This document shows positions 9,832-20,794 of a stretch of 64,000 nt of DNA, in pieces. The DNA is taken from positions 27,524,069 to 27,588,068 of the forward strand of contig NC_133104.1 of NCBI RefSeq assembly GCF_022965805.1. Direction: 5' to 3'. The notes under the pieces were generated by a model. That model made no database searches and was not told the origin of the DNA. It saw only the letters and a program-made list of their open reading frames with translations. Origin of the DNA: Primulina eburnea. Its lineage: Eukaryota > Streptophyta > Magnoliopsida > Lamiales > Gesneriaceae. Position 1 is the first letter of the stretch. Each line of letters begins with the position of its first letter. The position numbers and the translations under genes were made by a program.

Positions 9832-11041
9832 AGACGAGGTGTTTCGACACGAAACACATGAAGATCTGTCTGGATTTTTCAGCCAGACAACTATATCTCA
9901 CAACATGGTTCAAAGAATCATGAGAGAAAATCCGAGTATACAGAGATATCAAGGTTTCTCTGCAGGACATGTAGAAAAATTCTTAGGAAGTATTGGCCTA
10001 AGAAACAGGAAGCATCATCTAATCTATAAGGTTTCTAGAAGGGAAATGGCAATCCCGATGGAACTTACAGGAAATAGAATGGAGATGCAGTTAATTCCTT
10101 CCGAAGAAATCAAGGAGGAATTACAAAAACTCAAGATAGAAGTAGCAAGGACAATGTCCTGGATTCATATAGGAGCAATCCAAATTATGATAAAGGCTAC
10201 TTTCAAAGAAGGGATAGATTCACCAATTGATATTGCTATATGCGATAAAAGAATGGGGAATCTACAAGATTCAGTACTGGGAACAATCTCAGGAAATCTC
10301 TGTGCAGGAAAGATTGTAGGAGTAATCTATCCAAGGATAGCATACAACCTGGCGGATCGAGACTTCAGCCGAGCCTTGACATTGCATCAGAACTTCAAGG
10401 AAAAAAGGCTGATGAAGGAAGGTAATATGCCATATTCTATTACCTATCAAATTTCATATGCCCTATCTAATACACATCATTCTGAACTGTTTATTAGAAA
10501 TGAGTTTATTGAAATCTCTGAGATATTTGGAAAAGTTGCTCAGACAATTTATCCAGAACGAGTAGAGTTTCCATTAATACAGGAAACGGATATCCAAATA
10601 CAAGACAAACCGATTCTACAAAGGAATCAAAGTCTTAGATTGGAATCAAGAAGACTATCTTTTCAGAGAGATAGAATAACAAGTTATAGATGTGATAAAA
10701 AGCCTGTCATAGAAACCCAACATGAGCTGAAAAGTTTTTCTACAATAGGAAAACTCAGATGCCCAGAAGGTTGGAAGGAAGTAGAAATAGTATTTGATAT
10801 TACGAAACAAAGGAATCAATTTCCTTGTAATTCAATATACTATTTGGAACAACCAATGATAGGAACTTACCAAGGGCTGATTAATATCGGAGAATTGGAG
10901 GTTCACATTCAAGGAATTCCAGGGAAAGAATCAGATCAACTGATTCTTGGACTAGAGTTTCTCGAGGAACACAAACCTTGGAAACGTCTAGAGTATGGAA
11001 TGGAGTTTATGGCAGAAGATAAAATGTGGAAAATCCAATGA
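9806..11041 (+). CDS. Caulimovirid cell-to-cell movement protein (30K family), intact ORF
   Basis: The 411-codon ORF is uninterrupted. Its centre (about residues 75-250) has the beta-rich core of the 30K movement proteins, including a GNMPYSITYQISYAL block typical of Caulimoviridae. Family members open plasmodesmata or form tubules for virion passage. The C-terminal third is less conserved and includes a GLEFLEEHKPW segment. It starts inside the coat-protein tail in another frame, and its TGA (11039-11041) overlaps the pol ATG as ATGA. Unlike its neighbours it has no stop or frameshift, but the element as a whole is defective. Confidence 0.85.
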   Translation: MEQNRNLTEDEVFRHETHEDLSGFFSQTTISHNMVQRIMRENPSIQRYQGFSAGHVEKFLGSIGLRNRKHHLIYKVSRREMAIPMELTGNRMEMQLIPSEEIKEELQKLKIEVARTMSWIHIGAIQIMIKATFKEGIDSPIDIAICDKRMGNLQDSVLGTISGNLCAGKIVGVIYPRIAYNLADRDFSRALTLHQNFKEKRLMKEGNMPYSITYQISYALSNTHHSELFIRNEFIEISEIFGKVAQTIYPERVEFPLIQETDIQIQDKPILQRNQSLRLESRRLSFQRDRITSYRCDKKPVIETQHELKSFSTIGKLRCPEGWKEVEIVFDITKQRNQFPCNSIYYLEQPMIGTYQGLINIGELEVHIQGIPGKESDQLILGLEFLEEHKPWKRLEYGMEFMAEDKMWKIQ

Positions 11042-13062
11042 CTACAAGTCCATTCTCCATATACATTCCAGTAGGAATGTTGTATGAACAATATAAGGCA
11101 GAATACTTTGCTGCATATATTTATTCAGGTGCTGGAATATGTACAGCAAAACGAGGAGTTTTTCCAAATAATTTGGAAGAAGAGTTACCCAAGATTGCTG
11201 GAAGAGATTTCTCCAGAAGAATCTTAATCTTATGTAAAGGGATTAAGATGACTGAAATTATGATTGGCGGTGCTGGACAAACACCTTGGTACAAGGTAAA
11301 GACACCACCAATTTATTTTCATGACACAGGAGCTGACATATTGTTAGGAAATAACTTCCTACAAATGTTCAAGTCCTATACACAAGAAAATGAGACTAGA
11401 AGATTAGTGTTCACAACACCATGTACTCACAAAATCATAGTCCAGACACTACGAGAGGCATTTTACAGGAAATTACCAATCCAGTTTCGCAGCAAGCGTG
11501 GTGATTCAGGAAAACTTCTGAACCCAAAAATGAAGGATTCAAGATGGTTTGGAGAAACAATGCTCCAGTTGAGAGCAGATAAAGAACTCCAACCAGAAGA
11601 TATAGAATGCCTTAAGATAACTTTACAAACAAATGAAGTAGAGTTTGAATCTAAGGTATCACTGGAAGATGTCAAGAAGAGGATCAAAGAAAATTACAAT
11701 GAAGATCCCTTGGCATGGTGGGATAGAAATCAACTCAGGGCTTGCCTTAAGATTAAGGAAGGCAAAGAGTATGAATTTGTCCGTGGTAAACCCATCCCAA
11801 TGAACATTATTGATCAAAGGGATATGCAGATTATAATCAAGGAACATTTGGATCTTCGTTTGATCAAGGCAGGTATGTCACCATATAGCAGTCCAGGTTT
11901 CCTGGTAAGAAATCATGGTGAGATAAAACGAGGAAAACCCAGATTAGTTATTAATTATCAAGAAATTAATAAGATTCTGGAGTTTGATGAGTATTTTATA
12001 CCAAGCAGAGAACATCTAATTAGTTGCATACGCAATGCAAAGATATTCTCTAAATTTGTTTGTAAGTCCGGATTTTATCAGATTCGGATGGAGGAAGGAA
12101 GCAAGAAATTCACAGCTTTCTCCACACCTCAAGGACATTATATCTGGGAGGTATTACCAATGGGATTGGCTAATTCACCACAGATATTTCAAAGAAAAAT
12201 GGATAATCTTTTTAAAGATTATTTTAAGTTTATGTTTGTTTATATTGATTATGTTTTAATAGCATCCAAAGATATGAATGAACATGTTAAACATTTGGAG
12301 ATTTTTTCTAATGTTTGCAAGAAAGAAGGACTGGTTTTATCTGAAAAGAAAGCAGTCATTGCTATAAGAAAGATTGAATTCCTCGGAATTGAAATCGATG
12401 AGTCAGGAATAATTTTGCAAGACCACATAGTTGAAAAGGTGCAGAATTTTCCAGAAAGTCTCAAAGACAAGAAACAACTTCAAAGTTTTTTAGGAGTTGT
12501 TAATTTTGCTGGGATGTTTATCAAAAACCTAGCAAAATATAGGAAGGTGTTCAGTCCATTGTTGAAAAAAGATGCTAGATTTATATAGACAGACAAACAC
12601 ACAAAAGGACTGATTCATTTAAAGGAGGTTTGCGAAAATCTTCCGAAAATGGCTATTCCTCAAGATGAAGATGATCTGGTATTATATACTGATGCCAGTG
12701 ATTATTGGTGGGCAGCAGTTCTTACTAAGCTTACCCCAGAAGGAGAACAACCATGCAGATATTGTAGTGGGTTATTCTCAGATGCAGAAGCCATAAGATG
12801 GCATATCAACGAGAAGGAATTTTATGCAGTAAAAAGGGCTTTTGAAAAATGGCCATTATTTCTACTTGCAAAGAAATTCACTTTGAAAGTTGATAACACA
12901 CAAGTTAAAGCTTTTTTAAGGAATAGAATTGAGTCTAAACCCGAGAAGGCTAGATTATTACGATGGCAAGCACTATGTCAGAATTATATTTTTGATATTG
13001 TGATAATTAAATCTCATGAAAATATTCTTGCAGATTTTTTGACAAGAGATGGACAGCATTGA
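11038..13062 (+). pseudogene. Caulimovirid PR-RT-RNase H polyprotein with inactivating changes
   Basis: The frame from ATG 11038 (ATGA overlap with the movement-protein stop) runs 674 codons to TGA 13060-13062. It is interrupted only by TAG at 12586-12588 between RT and RNase H. The protease comes first: the expected catalytic Asp-Ser/Thr-Gly reads Tyr-Ser-Gly (residues 29-31, TAT at 11122). RT follows; the YxDD motif reads YIDY (residues 402-405, TAT at 12250). RNase H has its first Asp at residue 552 (TDAS, 12691), an EKEFYA block and a late LADFL block, all intact. The enzymes would mature capsid proteins and copy RNA into genomic DNA. No integrase is present, as expected. Two catalytic Asp-to-Tyr changes plus one nonsense codon make this copy inert. 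Confidence 0.9.
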
Positions 13063-13243
13063 CAGTGATGCTATTATCAAGATGCAGAGGCATTTGAGGG
13101 AACACCTTGAAATGCTTCAAACCGAGTTTAAAAAGTTGGCCGTTAACGCAGAAGTTGCGGAAGGCTACAACAAGCTGATAAGAGAATTGTCTCTGATCGA
13201 ATTACAAGTTGTTTACAGGCATATACTCAGTTATGGTCTGTAA
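13049..13243 (+). CDS. Short caulimovirid ORF downstream of pol (64 aa), unknown
   Basis: The ORF starts 14 bases before the pol stop, in another frame. It is mostly helical-looking, with a leucine-rich stretch at residues 16-60. The position is where caulimovirids usually encode a transactivator/inclusion protein, so it may be that gene's beginning, but I see no diagnostic motif. Its TAA shares a base with the next ATG (TAATG, 13241-13245). Confidence 0.45.
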   Translation: MDSIDSDAIIKMQRHLREHLEMLQTEFKKLAVNAEVAEGYNKLIRELSLIELQVVYRHILSYGL

Positions 13244-13533
13244 TGCAAAGGCCTATCCTCCAAGGCATTGAGAAACCACTGGTTTCCCAAATGGAGAGCT
13301 TTCGAGTACAGGACTCAATACCTGTAGCGGGGGATTCAAATACCCCTTGCACAAGTGTTAAGTCGGGATCATCACCAGATGAGTCGGCTGAAACAAAAAT
13401 TGAGACTCCTGATCCTTATCTTGAGTCTTCAAGTCAACCCTTCACCTCGGGGATTGAAGAGGGAGAGATCAACCTTAGGCCTCGTATTGACAAAGGCAAA
13501 GCTAAGGTTGGTAATAACGAAGGTATAATGTAG
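13243..13533 (+). pseudogene. Caulimovirid ORF truncated by the family B LTR
   Basis: Ninety-six codons are rich in Ser, Pro, Glu and Lys, with no recognised domain. The stop codon TAG comes from the first bases of the LTR inserted at 13529, so the true 3' part of this ORF was cut off. The missing continuation is not found beyond the other end of the B element at 29276. This may be the disordered start of a transactivator-type protein, but that is only an inference from position. Confidence 0.5.
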
Positions 13534-16500
13534 AACCCGTAAATTGGACTGCGTATAAGTCATGCATAATTCTAATATTTAAAATTAAAATGATGTTATC
13601 TCATGAGTATTTAAATTCTTTTCTTTAAATTTATTTATTTTACGCAATAGTTTAATTGTTATCTTTTCAGTTAAATAAGTGAGGCCGGACTGGAGATGGA
13701 GTATTGAGATAAGTTAATAAAGACTTATTTAAGAAGTGGTAATTTGGCATGTTAGTAAATATAATTTAAAAAGTTGGCATGAATGCAAATTATTAAAATT
13801 CTTTGGTATTTTATTAAATTATTATAAAGCATAAAATGCATGTTTATTTCAGTAAATTATGTTTAATTATTTTTACGCATTTTTAGGCATAATTCATGCA
13901 TGATAGAATTTAATTCATGAAATTTTAAAAGTTCACGCATTAGGATTTCTAGGTGCATTTCACCTTCGAACGAGGAACGGAGACCGGGGAATTTTTCAGG
14001 AAAATTATTTGATTGCACGCGTTATTTTTATAAATTAATTTAAAGCTTTTTTAGAGTATTTTTCAAAAATGGGAATTTTTGGGTATTTTTACCCGCATGA
14101 TTGTTATTTTTATCGGTACGTAAATTTTATCAAATCGGGGGACTTTTTAAGGGTTCGGCTAATATTTTCAAATTCTTTTCAACTCGGAATATTTTTCGGG
14201 AGTGGGTTTGAGCTTAATGGGCCTACTTTTGAATTTATAGGGCTTAATCATCTTTTTAATCTTTAAATTAAACAAGTTAGACCCATTAACTAATAATTTA
14301 TCTTATATAATTAACCCTTAAGCATGTTTTACCCTAAACCTAAAGTCATTAGCCGACACCCCTTTCAGAACCTCTCACCCTCAATTTCAGAACTCTGCAT
14401 CTCAAGGAAAACCTTCGGCCAAGCTCTATTCTTGAAGGAAAAGTTCCTCCGGCATTCGTTCTTCGATTCTCTCGCGACCTCATCATCAAGGCACGCTAAG
14501 TACTATTATTCTGCATCTTATACGTCATATTTAGGTGGTTATGTGTGATTTTATCAATGGTTTTCTCGATCCGGTCATGAGCATGAAGTTTGTCAAATTC
14601 TTGTTGTGTTCTTGCATTTCTTCGGTTGATGCTCACGTTTTCATGTATTTGGTGCAAGGGGCTGCGATTCTTAAGTTTCTAGAGGCTGCTAGTGGTGTCA
14701 AGTTGCTTTCATGAGGTTTAGAAAATGTGCTTGACGTATACAAGTGAAGAGCCGAGAGTTTGGGGCTTGGGTTGGCTTAAACTCTATCGGGCAGGGGTGC
14801 GGCCGTGCATGGGTTCGTATCCTGCCGCGTCTCAAACCTTGTAATGTCTGGTATGAGGTTAGGAGTGGACCATAGGTTCTTGGACGAGGGAGAAGTTCGA
14901 ATCTCGGTGATGTAGCTTGATAGGGAAAAGGTGATATCGTTGCTCGGGTTCTCGCATGATTCGTGCAGCAGCATTTCACGTTGCTTTGGTTTAGTTTAGG
15001 AGGTCCCTTACGGTTTGGGAAGGAAATTTAAATGTTGGACAGATGGTTGTATAAGAGGGGACCGAAAGATTTGAGATTTGGGGGCCATGTGTTGATGTAT
15101 GATCATAGAAAGGGAACCGAGAGTTACCACAACTTTTGTTTGGGTTTAGCTTAGTTTAGATGGAGTCATTAGGTGACTAATGGTGTGTAATAATGGTTGG
15201 ACAGCTGGTTGGAGAAGGGAGGACCGAGTTGTTGGAGTTTTGGGCAAGGGAAGTGTATGGGGTGGCATAATAAGAATGGACCGAGAGATTTGTTAAAAAT
15301 TCTGAATTTAATAGCCGAGAGTTTTGGATCTAATCTTGTGGTATTACGAGCTTCATAGTGTTTTTAAAATATGATAAAAAGTTGGGAAGATTTCGGTTTA
15401 GTTTCGGTTTGATTCGGGTTAAAACCGGGACCCCGGTCCATGTTTTAAAACGAATCGATTAAGTTTGAGATTTGGTCTCGAGTTTACGTCTAAGGATGAT
15501 TTTAAAAATGTTTTGGGACATATTAAGGAGTTCGGTAAGCTTCGGGTCAATTTTAGAGGTCCAGGTTTAAAACGATAATATTTGGGTTTCCAGGGGCAAA
15601 AAGGTCATTTTGCACCCGGGGTAAGATTTGGGTCGTGGCAGCACCCTGAGCACAAATCATGATATTTTTAAATGTTCATGCATCACGTTTACGATTTTTA
15701 CGCTATTATAATAATTATGGTGCATGCTTGGTTTAAAGGAATTAAGAGAGAAAAAGTGAGAAAGTGAAGAGCACTCCGTCTCCGCCGCGCCGCGTCGTTA
15801 TTTTGTTTGTTTTCTGTCAAAACAAACCAAGGCATGTTTATATCTTCTTTCACTCTTCAATCAAGTCATATAGGTATTTTTAAATATAGCAAGTACATGA
15901 TTTTAATGCAAGAAGATCGAAATTGTTCGTATTTAATTATGCCATTTAATTATATTACGTGCATGAAAACAGAAAATGATTATTTTTGAGATTTATGCGA
16001 TATGGCTTGTGGTGCATTCACTATGTGGGAGCATTATTTATACGGTCGCCAGTGACCGCTCAGTTCAGGTTGGTACCACCCGGTCGCCAGTGACCGATCA
16101 GTTCAGGATGGTACCATCGGGTCTTCAGTGACCGCCAGCTCAGTTCCAGGCTCCCCGGTAGTCAGTTACCGATCAGTTCAGCTTAGTGCAGTGGTCACAG
16201 GCGTAAAACATAATCTCAACAGAAAATTTTATCAGTTATTTCAGTACAGGCTCCAAGGAGCAAATATTTTTACTGTGATTATCAGTTCAGTTATGCACGT
16301 ATTATAATTGCTCAGATCAGTTTATTTTCAGCATGAGTACAGATTATTTTCAGCATGCCTCATGACATGATATTTTACCCCATGCATATTTTTACTCAGA
16401 TTTTACTCGTTACCTGCGATATATGCATGATGAGTCTTTAGGCTCACTAGACTTGATTGTTGTAGGTACTGATGAGGTCAGGGCCAAGGGCGGGGACCAC

Positions 16501-16764
16501 TGAGCCAGCTTGGGTCGGCAGTAGTGGCACCCGAGGACCTCAGTGCAGCAGTGTTATTTTATTCCGCAAACATTTTATCAGTTATTGAACATTTTTTTAA
16601 ATTTGTTATTGTTGGCAAATAATTATTTCCTTCCGCTCCTTTACTTTTAAACATCAGACTTGATTCATCAGCGATTTTATGAATGAGGCCAGTGAAGTTC
16701 TTTTAAAAAGAAAAATTTTTAATTTTCCGCAAATTTTCAAGCAAGCAGTTTTAGGGTCTTCACA
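13529..16764 (+). mobile_element. 5' LTR of non-autonomous family B Ty3/gypsy element
   Basis: The LTR starts TGTAGAACCCG, ends TCTTCACA and is followed by a primer site; it is 3236 bp long. Its first 1.3 kb are nearly identical to 27063-28380. It contains a GAGTCTTTAGGCTC palindrome (16432-16445) and an ACCCGAGGACC block (about 16528-16538), which are shared by the C-type LTRs. The left flank TATAA (13524-13528) is matched only 4 of 5 by CATAA beyond 29273, so no clear duplication supports the present pair of ends. Confidence 0.88.
16043..16171 (+). repeat. Array of four short hairpins (CGGT...ACCG) in LTR B
   Basis: Hairpins lie at 16043-16058, 16081-16096, about 16119-16134 and 16156-16171. 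Two read CGGTCGCCAGTGACCG. The last reads CGGTAGTCAGTTACCG, where the inner pair has changed from C-G to A-T so that the stem is kept. CAGTTCAG spacers separate them. LTR B2 has a related hairpin at 34987-35004. Confidence 0.8.
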
Positions 16765-16766
16765 GT

Positions 16767-16778
16767 TGGTATCAGAGC
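16767..16778 (+). other. Primer-binding site of family B element
   Basis: TGGTATCAGAGC, complementary to the 3' end of plant tRNA-iMet, lies two bases after the LTR end. Confidence 0.9.
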
Positions 16779-17007
16779 CTATGTTCTTGTAAAGAGTTAC
16801 ACTACTACTGCCCACGAGAAGCTCACGAAGCCACGCCTTCGGTCTGTAAGTTTTACATTTCAGCATTTTATTTAAAGCATGAATTATTTTGACAGCATGC
16901 TTCCATGAAATGTTTTACATTCAGATTCTTTAATTATTTATGTGTCTATTTAAAGTAAATTATGGAATTATGCATGTTGATTACGTTTGGGTTATGTATG
17001 GAACGAT

Positions 17008-17142
17008 ATGCCTCCTAGACGCATTCTTGAGCGCATGAGAGATGATGAGCCTCGCCAGGAGGAAGGTGAACATCAGAGGCAGGAGGGAAATGCACCTCCA
17101 CCCCCACCGGACATAAATAAGAATTTCGCTATTGGGCATTAG
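17008..17142 (+). pseudogene. 44-codon remnant of gag start in element B
   Basis: The ORF starts MPPRRILERMRDDEPRQ and has a proline run before stopping at TAG 17140-17142. Family C gag at 46095 begins with the equivalent codons, so this is the first part of a Tekay-type gag. Everything downstream (capsid, nucleocapsid, pol) is missing, so this element depends on a helper. Confidence 0.75.
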
Positions 17143-19308
17143 GAGAGGTCGTAAATTATTTGACTATATTACTTTTTGGGTTAGTAGTACTGATGTTCTA
17201 CTTATGGGCCATAAGTTAAACTTAAAAATTATGAATGCTTTTGAGACTTGTAGAATTTCTAAGAAATTATTGATGGTTCTTGGTTGCTAGTCGAGTAAAT
17301 TTTTGAGGATTTCATATCAGCAATAGCGATTCGAAGACTACGACAATCTTTAAGATTATAAATGTACAATTTGAGGATTTTAAGTATCTATGGAAATGTA
17401 AGATTAATTATGAAAATTTATTTAGGATGCATGCTCTACATAGTTGGATTTAAGGATGGAATTGCAGGAATTGAGAATTTTAAGGACATAATTGTAATAA
17501 CCAATGATTTGAGGACCTAGGTTCAAAAATAAAATTCTAAGGGACTATTTTTGAATTTACCAAAGTTTGGGATTTAATTTCGAGTTTGAGAATCTAAAAG
17601 TTTAATGAGGTAAAGATGGAAAATTTTATGGGGACAATGATGCAAATTTCGAAGAGTTTTAGGGCCAAAATGTAAATTTGGAGAACTGTAAGGGTCAGAT
17701 TGCAAGTTTCAAAATTTTAAGGATTAAATGCGAACTTTTGAGGAATTGGAATTTTAAGTATTTATAGGAATGTAAGACGTGTTATGGGAATTAATTTTGG
17801 GTTTAATAAACTTAAGGCTATTGAACCTTATGATGCGGGAAATCTATTAAAAAAAATGAAATTGAGAATACTGAGAACTAATGGGTAATTGTGGAATTTC
17901 GAGATTTAGGAAAAAAAATTGATGAAATTCGAGGAAAGTAAGAATTAATTTTACAATTTTACGAAATTTGAGAACGTATTTAGTAGTAAGTGAGAATTGA
18001 ACGGTTTAAATGGTAGGAATTTTCGGTTATTTAGGCTCGAAGGAAATATAGAATATTTACATATTTGAGTTATAATGTTATAATGAATGGTAACCAAGGA
18101 CATTGTAGGATGAATCAATCTTAGGCGTGAAAATTTAAGCGTTAGTGAAATAATATTGTGGCAAATTAAGAATTTAAAGTGATGACGATGTAAGGTAAAT
18201 TTGATTGGTTATTTAAGTTATAAGGATAAAATTGAGTTAGTAAATTTTTGGGAACATAATTTTGATGTGTCACAAGTTTTAGTCATGATCTTAACAGTTA
18301 AGATTATACCTTGTGAGAATTTAAAATTTTTAGGAAAGTTGGGTGCGATGATGGTTAGTTGGTAGACGCACGTAAGAGGTGAGGTAGACACCTTGTCTTG
18401 AGAAATTGTGGAAGTCATTAACAAACTTGGGACTAAACGGATATGTGTATTGGAATTATTTTATTCAAGCTATTTGGATTAGGTAAGTTCGAATTTCAAA
18501 TTTATGGGATATTTGCTCATACGGAAATTTTAGGTAAAATAAAAACAAAAGGGAATTAGTTGTGTTCAATATAACTTATCAATTGATGAATATTAAGATT
18601 TTTTTTTATCAAGTAAGAAATCTAAAAGCTTGATATGAAGATTCTAGAATTCTATGGGTTATAAGTGAAATTGATTTATTAAAGTTAGTCTAATGCTATC
18701 ATGGGCTAACCTATTAAGTTTATATGCTAGAATTAAGTAAGCATTAAGGACACATAAGAATGCGACACTTGTTCTAATGAGGAAGTCCAGAGTTCTAGGA
18801 CTCAACTATATTGCAATTGAGAAGAGAATAGTTTGAGCAGGTAATTGATGCTAGAAGTGTTATTATTAAGGTAATAGGTCGATGTTGTATAATTGAGCTC
18901 TTATGGATTAACGTTATTCGAGGTTTAAGATTTACAACAATTTCACATCCAGGAGGCACTTGTAAATAATAAGTTACGTAAGTTTGGTGTCGCAAGATAA
19001 AGATTCGATTCAAGGATTTTAGGCTAATACTACTATTAGGTTGAAATAAGGTATAACCTCTGAGCGTTCTACTGAGAATAGAAGTCGATCAGTAAATTCT
19101 GGTACAAAGGTTTCTTAAGTCGAACTGCATAAATGCTAATGTAATAGGTCAATGAACATCTTGGGTATATTATAAAGAAAGTAAGGCGCGTTAAATTTGG
19201 ACATCCATCTCTAGTATGAGGAATTGCGGGATAAGTCAAAATTCGGGACTATAGTTGAATAGAACTAAGTCACCATAAGTTGATTTAAGTTGCGATTCAC
19301 AAACGAGG
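17143..19308 (+). mobile_element. Non-coding internal region of element B (continues at 26888-27062)
   Basis: About 2.2 kb without coding potential, rich in short phrases of the type AATTTTAAGGA. Part of it resembles the gag-protease spacer of element C1: compare 17417-17456 with 47202-47240, both containing GCATGCTCTAC. Its distal part resembles the minus-strand segment 52889-53819. Together with 26888-27062 it is the whole body of a LARD-like non-autonomous element. Element D interrupts it at 19313. Confidence 0.75.
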
Positions 19309-19313
19309 ATTTC

Positions 19314-20758
19314 TGTAGTGACCCGTTCCAGAATCACCTACTAATCAAGAACTAAGCATGCGATTAACTTAATTAGAAACAATCAGAAATAAAGGCGGAA
19401 AACTGTCACCAAAAGATAGTTATACAACCCAATCGAAAATCCAGGACAACTAAACTAAAAGGAAATATACGGTACAACCATATCGAATCGAAAAGATACC
19501 GAAGAACTAAATCAACCAGCTACTCAACGTCCTCCTCCTCCTCCTCCTGAGCTGTCCAACCTGAGGCCTGCCCCGTGGGAATGGGGTGTCCAAGATAAAC
19601 AAAACCGAGAACGTGAGCGATAAGAACGCCCAGTACAAAAGCATGAGTATACAAGCCTATATGAAATGCACATGCTATGATATGATACCAGGGTAGTCAA
19701 GAAACAGGAATAACAAAGGATCTCAAAATGCTCAGTCTAGAGGCGCCAAGTGGATAGTGCCGCGCGGTACTCCTCTGGGTCACTGCATCCACTACAAGAA
19801 CAGACGTGGACCAAAAATGTCCCGGATCACCGAAGCCCTCCCGACCCGTCGGCCACTGTGTACTCTCGGTGTCCATGCGTCCACAAGACAAGACAGGGCT
19901 GAGCGGCCCCACAAGATATAGCTTATCTCGAAAGAGATACAGCTCAACAGTAAAGGCTATCTCGAAGGAGATACGGCTCAACATGAAATGCAACATGTAT
20001 CATAAAACGTGACATAATAGCATGCATTATATGACATATATCAATGCACCACATAATCATGCAACACATATAAGAATGTATACTCGACCAGGATATCTCG
20101 GATAGTACTTTCGTACCTCTATCACAGCAAGCCTAGCCTTACGCAACACCGCTAATCAGGTCTAGAACAAGCCTACGCATCAAAAGCATACCCAATGAAC
20201 AATACTACCATGCTCGACTAGCAAAACCAGTACTACTAAAGGTTTAGGGTTTACCTTCGTCCGTCGACAGCCCTTTGATGTCAATTGCCTCGTAACTCAG
20301 GCGTCGCTACGCTACCAATCCTGGCAGCTCTTGGCTATCGCTCGACCAACAACTAACCCTAGAAACCTTCCAAACCTCTCAACTAGGAGACACAACTTCA
20401 AGAATTTGCCATCCAAAATGAGGAATTCCGAGCACTATTTATAGGCTATGTTCGGATCCACCGAACACACTTCGGAACGTCCGAACTCCTACGTGTCCAT
20501 CGGCTCTTGACACCTCATGATCGGATCCACCGAACCTACACTTCGGATCATCCGAACTTGCATGCAAACTGACGTGTCGATCAACTCTTGACACCTCATG
20601 ATCGGATCCACCGAACCCACTTCGGATCGTCCGAACTCTTCGGTGCTACCGAACCATCTTCGGTCCGTCCGATCATGACCATGGTCAAAATTACACATTA
20701 AACCTTCTTAATCACCATTAATCCGTTAATTACCCAATTTGGAATTCAGGCTACTACA
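19314..20758 (-). mobile_element. 3' LTR of element D
   Basis: On the minus strand it starts TGTAGTAGCCTGAA at 20758 and ends GGGTCACTACA at 19314. A likely TATA box (CTATAAATAG, about 20435-20444) lies about 310 bases from the LTR start, just after the repeat array at 20451-20670. Confidence 0.95.
20451..20670 (-). repeat. Four-unit array of paired TTCGG...CCGAA motifs in U3 of LTR D
   Basis: Paired motifs of the form TTCGGATCATCCGAA next to TTCGGTGGATCCGA occur near 20451-20487, 20518-20563, 20601-20640 and, more diverged, 20632-20670. A CATGAGGTGTCAAGA spacer separates several units. The array lies between the LTR start and the TATA box and is repeated in the right LTR (26575-26795). Confidence 0.8.
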
Positions 20759-20794
20759 TTCTCCCCCCCTTAAAAAGATTTCGTCCTCGAAATC
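20759..20794 (-). other. Polypurine tract and adjacent stem-loop of element D
   Basis: On the minus strand a G-run tract (20761-20770 as C on the plus strand) precedes the 3' LTR. The palindrome GATTTCGTCCTCGAAATC (20777-20794) is directly upstream of it. Confidence 0.85.

Noticed and set aside
11323..11334. DTGAD in the viral pol frame as the protease active site
   Set aside because: It lies about 65 residues after the Tyr-Ser-Gly triad and just before LLGNNF, where the second conserved retropepsin motif is expected. The triad at 11122-11130 is the better active-site candidate.
14812..14905. tRNA genes or remnants suggested by GGGTTCGTATCC and AGTTCGAATCTC
   Set aside because: They look like Pol III B boxes, but no acceptor, D or anticodon arms can be found around them in LTR B; similar motifs recur at 30802 and 31261 without any tRNA fold.
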